Of a DNA stretch of 64,000 bases, positions 1-7,927 are shown piece after piece. The stretch's first letter is position 1; every line of letters begins with the position of its first letter. The position numbers were made by a program, and so were the translations under genes. The notes under the pieces are model-generated. The model did not search any database. It worked only from the letters and a program-made list of their open reading frames with translations, and was not told the DNA's origin. The DNA is taken from contig CALFWW010000121.1 in the NCBI GenBank assembly GCA_937928575.1, positions 1-64,000 of the forward strand, read 5' to 3'. The DNA comes from an uncultured Saprospiraceae bacterium. GTDB taxonomy: Bacteria; Bacteroidota; Bacteroidia; Chitinophagales; Saprospiraceae.

Positions 1-125
1 GAGATCAAGGCAGAAAACGTAGACATAGCCTTAGTTACGGCGAGCCTGCCTGACTGCGCCAAGCAGACAGGGCTTTCTAACGAAGATATCGGGAAATTTT
101 TCTCAAAGATAACCGTAATTATAGA
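1..125. other. Left-edge stretch with repeat-like sequence
   Basis: The first ~80 bases are richer in GC than the surrounding DNA. Positions 85-114 (GATATCG, two variable bases, then AAATTTTTCT, then CCG further on) resemble positions 52353-52382 in the repeat region after the wax ester synthase gene. A plus-strand frame is open from base 1 to the TAG at 196-198 with no start inside the window, but it runs across the opposite-strand toxin gene. It could be the cut 3' end of a gene or chance. A shared intergenic repeat is the better explanation. Confidence 0.3.
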
Positions 126-413
126 CTACAATTTGTATAAGTCCGTTCGCTCATGTAAAATTCTAACAATGATGTACATTTTCGATTCTATTCTGTAGAA
201 AATTAGATGTCTGTTCACTGATAAATTTCGATAGTTCAAATTAGAAAATTCATAACGTTCCCCTAAATTTCTATTAGTTAGAATTCGTTGCATGCCATCA
301 AACAAATCATCTTGATATTTATCTGCTTGAGCTGCGCCCCACATAAAAAAGGTATATTCATAAATAGATTCTAGGTCTAACTCAGCTTGTGGGGTAATCA
401 AAAGTTTATTCAT
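126..413 (-). CDS. parE: ParE/RelE-family toxin
   Basis: A 95-residue protein of the RelE/ParE toxin fold, the toxic half of a type II toxin-antitoxin pair. The N-terminus (TPQAELDLESIYEYT) and the central Gly-Glu-Arg/NYR/HLIFYRI segment with the C-terminal VRILHERTDL follow the usual ParE pattern, and the length is normal. ParE toxins are known to act on DNA gyrase, while RelE relatives cleave mRNA on the ribosome; the sequence alone does not separate these, though the ParD-type partner favours ParE. The start codon overlaps the end of the antitoxin gene by 8 bp, the usual translational coupling. Confidence 0.87.
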   Translation of the reverse strand: MNKLLITPQAELDLESIYEYTFFMWGAAQADKYQDDLFDGMQRILTNRNLGERYEFSNLNYRNLSVNRHLIFYRIESKMYIIVRILHERTDLYKL

Positions 414-657
414 CCGAGTTCAATCTTTTTTTCATCCTAGATTTAAACTTCTCGTTATTAAATTTTTTAGGCTTTCCACTATTCTCTCCTACAACCAAAG
501 CTTTATTAATAGCATCAACTTTTAATTTTTCGACTTCTAATAAACGGAGTGCTGATCGAATGACTTCACTTGCATTCTTATATCTGCCCTTTTTTATTTC
601 TTTCTTAATAAATTTTTCAAAATGATCACCTAGAATTATAGACGTGTTCTTAGACAT
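406..657 (-). CDS. parD: ParD-family antitoxin
   Basis: An 83-residue antitoxin, first gene of the pair and overlapping the toxin gene by 8 bp. The N-terminal half (SIILGDHFEKFIKKEI, then YKNASEVIRSALRLLE) is a ribbon-helix-helix DNA-binding domain of the ParD/CopG type. The lysine-rich C-terminal third is the expected flexible toxin-wrapping tail. ParD-type antitoxins bind their own promoter as dimers, and an inverted repeat fitting such an operator lies 22 bases upstream (680-698). A purine-rich ribosome binding site precedes the ATG on the minus strand. Confidence 0.88.
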   Translation of the reverse strand: MSKNTSIILGDHFEKFIKKEIKKGRYKNASEVIRSALRLLEVEKLKVDAINKALVVGENSGKPKKFNNEKFKSRMKKRLNSDE

Positions 658-679
658 TTCCTTTCCTTTTTATTTTCAA

Positions 680-698
680 TATACCATATTCTGGTATA
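680..698 (-). promoter_or_regulatory. Candidate ParD operator
   Basis: A perfect 7-bp inverted repeat, TATACCA and TGGTATA separated by 5 bases, lies just upstream of the antitoxin start. Its position and symmetry fit an autoregulatory operator for a ribbon-helix-helix dimer. Binding is inferred. Confidence 0.55.
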
Positions 699-912
699 AA
701 ATCCTAATAAGGAGTTTTTTGATTTTTACCTTGACTTGTGTATTTAAACATACACTGAAAACTTTAAAAATAATTCCACTAAAGTGCTGATTCCGCATTT
801 TTTTTGAGATGAAAGAACATAATATGTTACCACAAACTTAAATGATATAGCCAATCAACCATTTCCCTTACAATTTCGTTAACTTCAAAGAAGATTTAAT
901 AAAATAAATATC

Positions 913-1869
913 ATGTCAATAGATAAAAAATCCCGTCGTCAATTTCTTCGTAACACTTCACTTGCATCTTTAGCATTGGGTGTTACTCCAATTGTTTCAA
1001 ATGCTAATCCTTTAAAAGCAAATTTATCCGAAGAGGCAATAGCGTGTATAAAAACGACTTTAGATTTCTATGGTCAAGGACCTTTTTATACTGCAAATCC
1101 ACCAATGATGCAAAATGGTATTCTAGCGGATTCAAATGCCACTGGAGAAAGAATGATTATAAGCGGTAGAATCTACAACTTGGATTGCTCACAATATATT
1201 GGCAATGCGGAGGTAGATGTCTGGCATGCAGACCATGATGGTGCTTATGATAATGTGGGGTTTAATTTTCGTGGAAAAACAACTTCTAATGAGCAAGGAT
1301 TTTATATGTTTGAAACCATCAAGCCAGGCAAATACTTAAACGGGAGTATATTCCGACCTTCTCATATTCATTTTAAAATCACCGCACCTGGATATCCTAC
1401 CCTAACAACACAATTGTATTTTGAAGGAGACACAGATATTCCTGGTGATGCTGCGGCTTCCATTACTTCTGGAGAATATGATGCACAAGCTCGAATCATT
1501 CCATTGACGTTAAATAATGAAGGAGTCTTAGAAGGAACTTGGGATATCGTCATCAATGGAGATGGGACAGCAGTCGGCGTCAATGATATTCATCTTGATA
1601 AAGGAATCATTTACCGAATTGAACCCAACCCATTTTCTGACACTATTAATATCAGATATGGCGTCTACAAAAAAGCAAAAGTCAGTCTATTAGTATTTGA
1701 CAAACTAGGTCGACAAGTTGCAGTTTTGGAGGAGCGTACTTTATCTGCAGATCAGTATGATGCATCTTGGACACCAGATTCAAACTTGCCAAATGGACAT
1801 TATTTTATCGTACTGAAAATTAACGACCTCCAAGTGAATTATCAAAAAATTATTCGCGTTCAAAAATAA
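913..1869 (+). CDS. Secreted intradiol ring-cleavage dioxygenase-like protein with T9SS tail
   Basis: A 318-residue protein of the protocatechuate 3,4-dioxygenase/catechol dioxygenase family, which use non-haem Fe(III) to open catechol rings. Candidate iron ligands are Tyr112 (DGAYDN), Tyr141 (PGKYLN), His151 and His153 (RPSHIHF), with the Tyr-Tyr-His-x-His order of the family. The N-terminus carries a twin-arginine signal (SRRQFLRN, then a hydrophobic stretch). Residues ~236-318 form a type A T9SS C-terminal sorting domain starting at IEPNPFSDTINI. A folded, iron-loaded enzyme exported by Tat and then sent to the surface by T9SS is therefore plausible. No aromatic degradation genes are near. 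The true substrate is unknown. Confidence 0.8.
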   Translation: MSIDKKSRRQFLRNTSLASLALGVTPIVSNANPLKANLSEEAIACIKTTLDFYGQGPFYTANPPMMQNGILADSNATGERMIISGRIYNLDCSQYIGNAEVDVWHADHDGAYDNVGFNFRGKTTSNEQGFYMFETIKPGKYLNGSIFRPSHIHFKITAPGYPTLTTQLYFEGDTDIPGDAAASITSGEYDAQARIIPLTLNNEGVLEGTWDIVINGDGTAVGVNDIHLDKGIIYRIEPNPFSDTINIRYGVYKKAKVSLLVFDKLGRQVAVLEERTLSADQYDASWTPDSNLPNGHYFIVLKINDLQVNYQKIIRVQK

Positions 1870-1900
1870 AGAATGGACTAATCCTATTTCAAAATTTTAA

Positions 1901-1934
1901 AAAGAGTTTCCGGCTATCTGGAAACTCTTTTTCA
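1901..1934 (+). terminator. Rho-independent terminator
   Basis: An 11-bp perfect stem (1901-1911 with 1920-1930) and an 8-base loop followed by a T-rich run, placed 31 bases after the dioxygenase stop codon. It separates that gene from rsmG. Confidence 0.8.
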
Positions 1935-1969
1935 TTTTAAACCTTACCTTAGCAGCTCATTTGACACAC

Positions 1970-2596
1970 ATGAAAACCATCCAAAAATATTTCTCCGACC
2001 TAACCGATCTACAAATCGATCAACTCTCAAAGTTGAAAGCACTATACGTCGATTGGAATGCCAAAATAAACGTCATTTCCAGAAAAGATATCGACAATTT
2101 ATACCTACATCATGTCTTGCACTCTATGGCGATTGCCAAATTTGTGGACTTCCTTCCAGGTGCTGATATTTTGGATTTGGGAACTGGTGGTGGTTTTCCT
2201 GGTATCCCATTAGCGATTCTATTTCCAGAAACTAATTTTTTCCTTGCCGATGGGACTAAGAAAAAAATCAGGGTTGTCAATGAAGTCATTGATGCATTGG
2301 AGCTACAAAATGCAAGAGGTCATCATCAACGTGCGGAAGAATTGAAAATCAAATTCGACTTTGTAGTTTGTCGAGCAGTAACTACAATCGACAAGTTGGT
2401 GATGTGGAGTAGATTGCTGATTAAGCAAAAACAAGAGCATGGATTACCCAATGGTTTGATTGCACTAAAAGGTGGTAATTTAAAACAAGAACTAAAACTA
2501 CTGCCAAAAAAAGAATACACGGAGATAATTAAACTGTCTACATTTTTTAAAGAAGAATATTTTGAAGGGAAGCATGTTCTGTATGTGCAGTTGTGA
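1970..2596 (+). CDS. rsmG: 16S rRNA (guanine-527-N7)-methyltransferase RsmG
   Basis: RsmG (GidB) methylates N7 of G527 in 16S rRNA using S-adenosylmethionine. The SAM-binding loop is visible (DILDLGTGGGFPGIPLAI), with the preceding family segment YVDWNAKINVISRKD and the later FVVCRAV motif. I choose the ATG at 1970 (MKTIQKYFSD), giving 208 residues; an in-frame TTG at 1961 would add three residues. A promoter-like TACCTTAG lies at 1945-1952, so the leader would be very short. It is a single gene after a terminator, with an unrelated amidohydrolase gene downstream. Confidence 0.93.
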   Translation: MKTIQKYFSDLTDLQIDQLSKLKALYVDWNAKINVISRKDIDNLYLHHVLHSMAIAKFVDFLPGADILDLGTGGGFPGIPLAILFPETNFFLADGTKKKIRVVNEVIDALELQNARGHHQRAEELKIKFDFVVCRAVTTIDKLVMWSRLLIKQKQEHGLPNGLIALKGGNLKQELKLLPKKEYTEIIKLSTFFKEEYFEGKHVLYVQL

Positions 2597-2675
2597 TTGA
2601 GTACCTCTCGGTGAGGTTATAGCTCAAAGACTACAATATTTTCTTAAATTTAGGATAGTAAAACGAAAACTACTT

Positions 2676-5600
2676 ATGAAGAATTTTATTGCATTCGTAT
2701 TTTTATTTCTCTCATTTCAAATTGGCTATTCGCAAATCACATTTCCACGAAATGGGGTGTACGACGATCGCGATGGTATCTATGCATTCAAAAATGCAAC
2801 CATCCATCAAGCACCGGGACAAGTTGTGAAAAATGCAACGCTCGTAATCAAAGAAGGTAAGATTGAAGCTGTCGGTGCAGGTGTTGCTATTCCGGCAGGA
2901 GCTGTTGAATTTGATTTGAAAGGAAAACATATTTATCCTTCCTTTATTGACATCTTTGCGGGGTATGGAATACCAGAGATGAAAAAGAATGATGGACAGG
3001 GAGATTGGAGTATCCAGCAAATGGTTTCTAACAAGAAAGGACCGTATAGTTGGAATGAAGCGTTGAGAACAGAATTCCGTGCACATGAAAATTTCACTGT
3101 AGATTCAAAAGCAGCAAAAAGTTGGATCAAAGCAGGTTTTGGAACGCTCTCTACTCATCGCAAGGATGGTATCTCCAGAGGTAGTGCCAGCTTGGTTTCA
3201 CTTGCTAATAAAAATGAACACGAAACCATACTTAGGGAAATCACTGCACATCATTATTCTTTTAAAAAAGGAAGTTCCACTCAAAATTATCCTGGCTCAC
3301 TCATGGGAGCAATTGCATTGTTAAAACAAACTAATATTGACAGCGAATGGTACAAAAATCATGGGCATAAAATCGAAAAGAATTTATCGCTGAAAGCATG
3401 GGATGAATTGAAAAATCAACCTCAAATTTTTGCAGTAAGTGATAAATTGGAAGCTTTACGTGTTTTAAAAATGGGTAAAGAAACCAAGGACAATTTTATT
3501 ATAAAAGGAAGCGGAGATGAATACCAGCGTTTAGAAGAATTGAAAAAATGGAATCCAAGTTTTATCCTTCCACTTAATTTCCCCAAAGCATATGATGTAG
3601 AAGATCCTTACAACGCACTCCTGGTTTCACTTGGCGATATGAAACATTGGGAATTAGCACCATCCAATCCCGGTATGCTCGAAGAAGCAGGAATAGCATT
3701 CGCTTTCACGACAGATGGGTTAAAGGAGAAAGGGGATTTATTGAAGCAGATTCAAAAAGCAATCAAAAATGGCTTATCAGAAGAAACAGCCTTAAAAGCA
3801 TTGACGACGAATCCTGCCACAATGATAAATAGTGCAGATATTGTTGGAACTTTAGAGAAGGGTAAGCTCGCCAACTTCTTAATCACTTCCGATAAAATTT
3901 TCGCTAAAAAAACAAAGATCCATGAAAACTGGGTGATGGGAGAACAAACCGTCTTGAAGGCAATGGATATGCCAGATCTATCAGGAGAATATGTTTTGAA
4001 TTATGGGAACGAAAAATTTCCAATGAAAGTAAAAGGAGCAACCGATCCCAAAATTGTATTGGTCAAAAATGATACGACGGATATCAAAGTCAAGCACAAT
4101 TATAGCAACGGGTTAATTTCACTTTCTTTCAGTCCATACGAAGAGAAAGAAGAAACCATCACCCTTTCTGGTGTTGTGGAAGATAAAATGTGGTCAGGTC
4201 GCGGTACTTCCAATGATGGTCAATGGATCAATTGGCGTGCAGTCTATTCCAAAAAGTTGGAACCTGAAAAGAAGGAAGATAAAAAAGGTGCTGGGAAGAA
4301 AGCGGATAAAAATGAAAAGAAAAAAGGGGATAGCAAAGGAAAAATCGTTTATCCATTTATGGCCTATGGATGGGAAACACCTCCTGAAGAAGGGACCTAC
4401 TTAATCACCAATGCGACCGTTTGGACCAACGAAGCAGATGGAATTTTAGAAGAAGCAGATGTCCTGATTTCAAATGGTAAAATCAAGAAAGTCGGTAAAG
4501 GATTATCTGCAGGTGGTGGCACGGAAATCGATGGAACTGGAAAACATGTCACTTGCGGTTTGATTGACGAACATTCTCATATTGCAATTTCAAAAGGAGT
4601 CAATGAATGTACGCAAGCCAATACGGCAGAAGTGAGTATTGCGGATGTGGTCAACTCTGAAGACATCAATATTTATCGACAATTATCTGGAGGTGTTACA
4701 ACTTCTCAATTACTTCATGGATCTTGTAATCCGATTGGAGGTCGGTCTGCTTTGATTAAATTGAGATGGGGATTGGAGCCGGAGAAAATGAAAATGCAAA
4801 ATGCTCCTGGTTTTATCAAATTCGCATTGGGGGAAAATGTCAAGAAGTCAAGAAGTAGTCGTAACAATCGTTTTCCGGATTCAAGAATGGGAGTAGAGCA
4901 AGTCTATCTCGATGCATTTACCCGTGCACGTGAATATAAAGCAAATGTAGGCGACCCTACTAGACGCAAAGATTTGGAACTAGAAATAGTCAATGAAATT
5001 TTAGATAGTAAACGTTTTGTTACTTGTCACTCTTATGTCCAATCTGAAATCAATATGTTGATGAAAGTGGCTGACAAATTTGATTTCACAATTAATACTT
5101 TTACGCACATTTTAGAAGGCTATAAAGTGGCGGATAAAATGAAGGAACATGGTGCTGCAGGTTCTAGTTTCTCCGACTGGTGGGCATACAAGTATGAAGT
5201 AATCGATGCCATTCCTCAAAATGGTGAAATCATGAACAGTCAAGGTGTTCTGGTAGGTTTCAATTCAGATGATGCTGAAATGGCAAGACGACTGAATCAG
5301 GAAGCAGCCAAAGCGATGATGTACGGAGAAATTTCTGAAGAGGAAGCATGGAAGTTTGTCACTTTAAATCCAGCAATCATGTTGCACATCGATGATCGAG
5401 TAGGTAGTCTTAAAGCAGGTAAAGATGCAGATGTCGTGTTATGGAGTGACCATCCACTTTCTATTTATGCAAAAGCAGAGATAACCTTCATTGATGGAAT
5501 TAAATATTTTGATCGAGCGGAAGATGCGGAAATGCAAGTTGCCATTCAGAAAGAAAGAGCAAGATTAATTCGCAAAATGTTGGCAGCCAAAAATGGAGGT

Positions 5601-5678
5601 GCACCGACTCAAGGAGTGAAGGGAAAGCATCATCATCACTATCATTGTGACGATCACGAAGATGAATTGAGTCATTAA
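2676..5678 (+). CDS. Secreted double amidohydrolase-domain protein
   Basis: A 1000-residue protein with a signal peptide (about residues 1-19) and two successive amidohydrolase-superfamily domains, roughly 30-430 and 580-960, separated by a linker that ends in a very Lys/Glu-rich stretch (about 530-560). Only the second domain keeps metal-site residues: the HxH of IDEHSH (His633/His635), His785 in VTCHSY, a His near 812 in FTHILEG, and the Asp pair in GFNSDDAE. At the matching place the first domain reads SFIDIFAGYG, without HxH, so it is probably not catalytic. The C-terminus has a His cluster (KHHHHYH). The closest well-known relatives are imidazolonepropionase-like and prolidase-like hydrolases; the substrate is unknown. 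The next gene, 25 bases on, is a third, related domain and probably co-transcribed. Confidence 0.85.
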   Translation: MKNFIAFVFLFLSFQIGYSQITFPRNGVYDDRDGIYAFKNATIHQAPGQVVKNATLVIKEGKIEAVGAGVAIPAGAVEFDLKGKHIYPSFIDIFAGYGIPEMKKNDGQGDWSIQQMVSNKKGPYSWNEALRTEFRAHENFTVDSKAAKSWIKAGFGTLSTHRKDGISRGSASLVSLANKNEHETILREITAHHYSFKKGSSTQNYPGSLMGAIALLKQTNIDSEWYKNHGHKIEKNLSLKAWDELKNQPQIFAVSDKLEALRVLKMGKETKDNFIIKGSGDEYQRLEELKKWNPSFILPLNFPKAYDVEDPYNALLVSLGDMKHWELAPSNPGMLEEAGIAFAFTTDGLKEKGDLLKQIQKAIKNGLSEETALKALTTNPATMINSADIVGTLEKGKLANFLITSDKIFAKKTKIHENWVMGEQTVLKAMDMPDLSGEYVLNYGNEKFPMKVKGATDPKIVLVKNDTTDIKVKHNYSNGLISLSFSPYEEKEETITLSGVVEDKMWSGRGTSNDGQWINWRAVYSKKLEPEKKEDKKGAGKKADKNEKKKGDSKGKIVYPFMAYGWETPPEEGTYLITNATVWTNEADGILEEADVLISNGKIKKVGKGLSAGGGTEIDGTGKHVTCGLIDEHSHIAISKGVNECTQANTAEVSIADVVNSEDINIYRQLSGGVTTSQLLHGSCNPIGGRSALIKLRWGLEPEKMKMQNAPGFIKFALGENVKKSRSSRNNRFPDSRMGVEQVYLDAFTRAREYKANVGDPTRRKDLELEIVNEILDSKRFVTCHSYVQSEINMLMKVADKFDFTINTFTHILEGYKVADKMKEHGAAGSSFSDWWAYKYEVIDAIPQNGEIMNSQGVLVGFNSDDAEMARRLNQEAAKAMMYGEISEEEAWKFVTLNPAIMLHIDDRVGSLKAGKDADVVLWSDHPLSIYAKAEITFIDGIKYFDRAEDAEMQVAIQKERARLIRKMLAAKNGGAPTQGVKGKHHHHYHCDDHEDELSH

Positions 5679-5703
5679 TTTTCTAAATGAATACAAGATA
5701 AAA

Positions 5704-6993
5704 ATGAAAAATATAATTTTAATATTTCTGGTAACGTTGTTTGCATCCAATATTCAGGCACAGCAAACTCCTGGCAAAAAGCAATCTGAGAATATAGTCG
5801 TCATGGGTGCCACTGCTCATCTTGGAAATGGTGAAGTGATTGAAAATAGTATCATCGCTTTTGAAAATGGAAAATTCACCCTAGTTGCCAATCAATCAAT
5901 TGGTCAAGGATTTGACGGGTACAAAGTAATTCAAGCAGAAGGGAAACATCTGTATCCTGGATTCATTGCGCCTAATACGCAGATTGGATTAAAAGAAATC
6001 GATGCTGTTCGTGCGACAAGAGATAGCCGCGAAATAGGAAGTCTCAATCCCAACATTCGTTCTATCATTGCTTATAACACGGATTCAAAAGTTACACCGA
6101 CAGTTCGAAGCAATGGTGTTTTGATTGCACAAGTTGTTCCACAAGGAAGTACTATTCCTGGCTCCTCCTCTATTGTTCAACTCGATGCATGGAATTGGGA
6201 AGACGCTATTATAAAAGAAGATGATGCCATTTATTTGAATTGGCCAAGCATGTTTTCAAGGGATTGGCGCAACCATGGTGCGATCAAAAAGAATGATAAG
6301 TATAGAGATGAAGTCAAAAAACTAGAATCACTATTCAGTGAAGCCTTCGCTTATTCCAACAAAACAAACACGAAAAAGCAGAATTTGAAATTGGATGCGA
6401 TGAAAAGCTTATTTGATGGAAATAAAAAGTTATACATCAATGTAAACTTTGTAAAAAGTATTACAGCAGCAGTTTTATTTGCTGAAAAATTTGATATCAC
6501 TCCAGTTATTATTGGTGGCCGAGATAGTTATATGATTACTGATTTTTTGAAAAAACATAATGTTTCCGTAATTCTAAAAAACACACAATCATTGCCGAGA
6601 AGAGAAGATGATGCTATTGATCAACCATTCAAAACACCAGGGGTATTGGAAAAAGCTGGTATCCTTTATGGTTTAAGTATTGGTGGAGCTTGGGAGCAAC
6701 GGAATTTGCCATTTCAAGCAGGTCAATGTATTCCATATGGATTGGACAAAGAATCTGCCGTTCGTGCGATTACCCTAAACAATGCTAAGATTATGGGTAT
6801 CGATAAAATGGTCGGTTCAATTGAGGAAGGAAAATCTGCCACTTTTTTCATCTGCAAAGGGGATGTTTTTGATATGCGCACGTCTAAAGTACAACAAGCC
6901 TTCATTGATGGTCGAGAAATTGATCTCAATAACAAGCAAAAGGACTTGTACAATAAGTTTAAAGCGAAATACGAAGAGGACAGTAAACGGTAA
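5704..6993 (+). CDS. Secreted amidohydrolase-like protein, probably non-catalytic
   Basis: A 429-residue protein with a signal peptide (first ~19 residues, ending near NIQAQ) and an amidohydrolase-like fold. It resembles the first half of its upstream neighbour: GKHLYPGFIAPNTQIG stands where active members have the HxH motif, and the later segment with AVRAITLNNAKIMGI and VGSIEEGKSATFF is the typical end of the domain. The metal-binding histidines are absent, so a structural or regulatory partner for the 1000-residue enzyme is likely. The last codons and the stop lie inside the left arm of a large palindrome at 6980-7095. Confidence 0.8.
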   Translation: MKNIILIFLVTLFASNIQAQQTPGKKQSENIVVMGATAHLGNGEVIENSIIAFENGKFTLVANQSIGQGFDGYKVIQAEGKHLYPGFIAPNTQIGLKEIDAVRATRDSREIGSLNPNIRSIIAYNTDSKVTPTVRSNGVLIAQVVPQGSTIPGSSSIVQLDAWNWEDAIIKEDDAIYLNWPSMFSRDWRNHGAIKKNDKYRDEVKKLESLFSEAFAYSNKTNTKKQNLKLDAMKSLFDGNKKLYINVNFVKSITAAVLFAEKFDITPVIIGGRDSYMITDFLKKHNVSVILKNTQSLPRREDDAIDQPFKTPGVLEKAGILYGLSIGGAWEQRNLPFQAGQCIPYGLDKESAVRAITLNNAKIMGIDKMVGSIEEGKSATFFICKGDVFDMRTSKVQQAFIDGREIDLNNKQKDLYNKFKAKYEEDSKR

Positions 6994-7095
6994 ACGGTTG
7001 ACGGTGAACGGGATCTCGCGGCGGAGTACGTATGATTACGAGTACTCCTCGCGAGGTCCCGTCCACCGTTCACCGTTCACCATTCACCGTACTGT
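6980..7095. repeat. Large imperfect palindrome with short tandem units
   Basis: Two arms of about 50 bases are nearly reverse complements around a short centre near 7028-7038. The inner stem pairs the CTCGCGGCGGAGTAC part with GTACTCCTCGCGAG; the outer arms are built from repeated units of the form ACGGTGAACGGT and, on the right arm, CCGTTCACCGTTCACC. The left arm includes the last codons of the amidohydrolase gene. It could act as a strong transcript end or be a mobile REP-like element. GC content is higher than in surrounding DNA. Confidence 0.8.
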
Positions 7096-7203
7096 TAAGA
7101 AATCAATAAATTAACAATTTTAGGGCACTCGTTAAGAATCGTATTCGTTTATTGGGCAGCGTTTAGTCCGTTTTGGATTTGAATTTGCAGTATCAAAATA
7201 AGC

Positions 7204-7815
7204 ATGAAGAAACTCATAAACATATCATTTTTGCTCCTTTTTTGGGCCTATACTTTGTCTGCACAGGGGGAAAGAAAGGAAAAAATCACGCTGGATGGCC
7301 AATTGGTTACCGTTTTGATCACCGAAACAAATGATACGCTTCTAATCGCAGATCTTGAAGATGTTGCGATTTCCACACCAAGAGATTTCGCTAATAAAGA
7401 CGAGTACAGAAAATTTTTGAAGTACCGACGCTATGCTGCTAAAGTATATCCATATGCGGTAGATGCCATTCGTATTTTCCGAGAATCAGAAGAAGCTTAC
7501 TATACCATGAAGCGCGCAAAACGTAAGAAGCATTTTAAACGTCTTCAAAATGAATTGAAAAAAGAATTCAAAGAACCACTAAAAAAATTGACACGTACAC
7601 AAGGAAAAATCTTGGTCAAAATGATTGAGAAAGAATTGGATACACCGATGTACACGTTGTTGAAAAATCTTCGTGGTACCGTTACTGCTGCCAAATATAA
7701 TGGGATCGGAAAAATGTACGGTTACTCCTTGAAATCTGGTTACGTGGTTGGTGATGATAAAATCATGGATATCGTATTGAAGGATTTTGATGTGTCTCAT
7801 GCTTCCAAAGATTAA
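7204..7815 (+). CDS. DUF4294 family protein
   Basis: A 203-residue protein with an N-terminal signal peptide (about 20 residues, ending LSAQG). The body carries the DUF4294 pattern found in Bacteroidota: FLKYRRYAAKVYPYAVDAI, a highly basic stretch around 100-115 (MKRAKRKKHFKRLQNE), then LTRTQGKILVKMIEKEL and NLRGTVTAAKYN. It is predicted to be periplasmic or envelope-associated. No function is known for the family. The gene stands between the palindrome and mvaD, on the same strand as both neighbours. Confidence 0.72.
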   Translation: MKKLINISFLLLFWAYTLSAQGERKEKITLDGQLVTVLITETNDTLLIADLEDVAISTPRDFANKDEYRKFLKYRRYAAKVYPYAVDAIRIFRESEEAYYTMKRAKRKKHFKRLQNELKKEFKEPLKKLTRTQGKILVKMIEKELDTPMYTLLKNLRGTVTAAKYNGIGKMYGYSLKSGYVVGDDKIMDIVLKDFDVSHASKD

Positions 7816-7894
7816 ATTGCTCTTCATAGCGAATGGATTCTACCACCGCTGCCAATTTATATCGTCCTTTCAGAATTTTGATAGTGCTTTTTAA

Positions 7895-7902
7895 TACCTT
7901 TG
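7895..7902 (+). promoter_or_regulatory. Promoter -7 element for the decarboxylase gene
   Basis: TACCTTTG matches the Bacteroidota -7 consensus TAnnTTTG and lies 25 bases before the ATG at 7928. No convincing -33 TTTG stands at the usual distance, so the call rests on the -7 match and its position. Confidence 0.5.
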
Positions 7903-7927
7903 CTTCCAACACAAAGGGAATTTAAGC

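Noticed and set aside
1961-1969. Upstream TTG start for rsmG
   Set aside because: Adds three residues with no family support; the ATG at 1970 is simpler.
2712-3086. Minus-strand open frame inside the double amidohydrolase gene
   Set aside because: Lies wholly within a well-supported gene and shows no family features.
5678-5704. Frameshift splitting one giant amidohydrolase gene
   Set aside because: The second protein has its own signal peptide and start, and the first ends in a distinct His-rich tail, so these are two genes.
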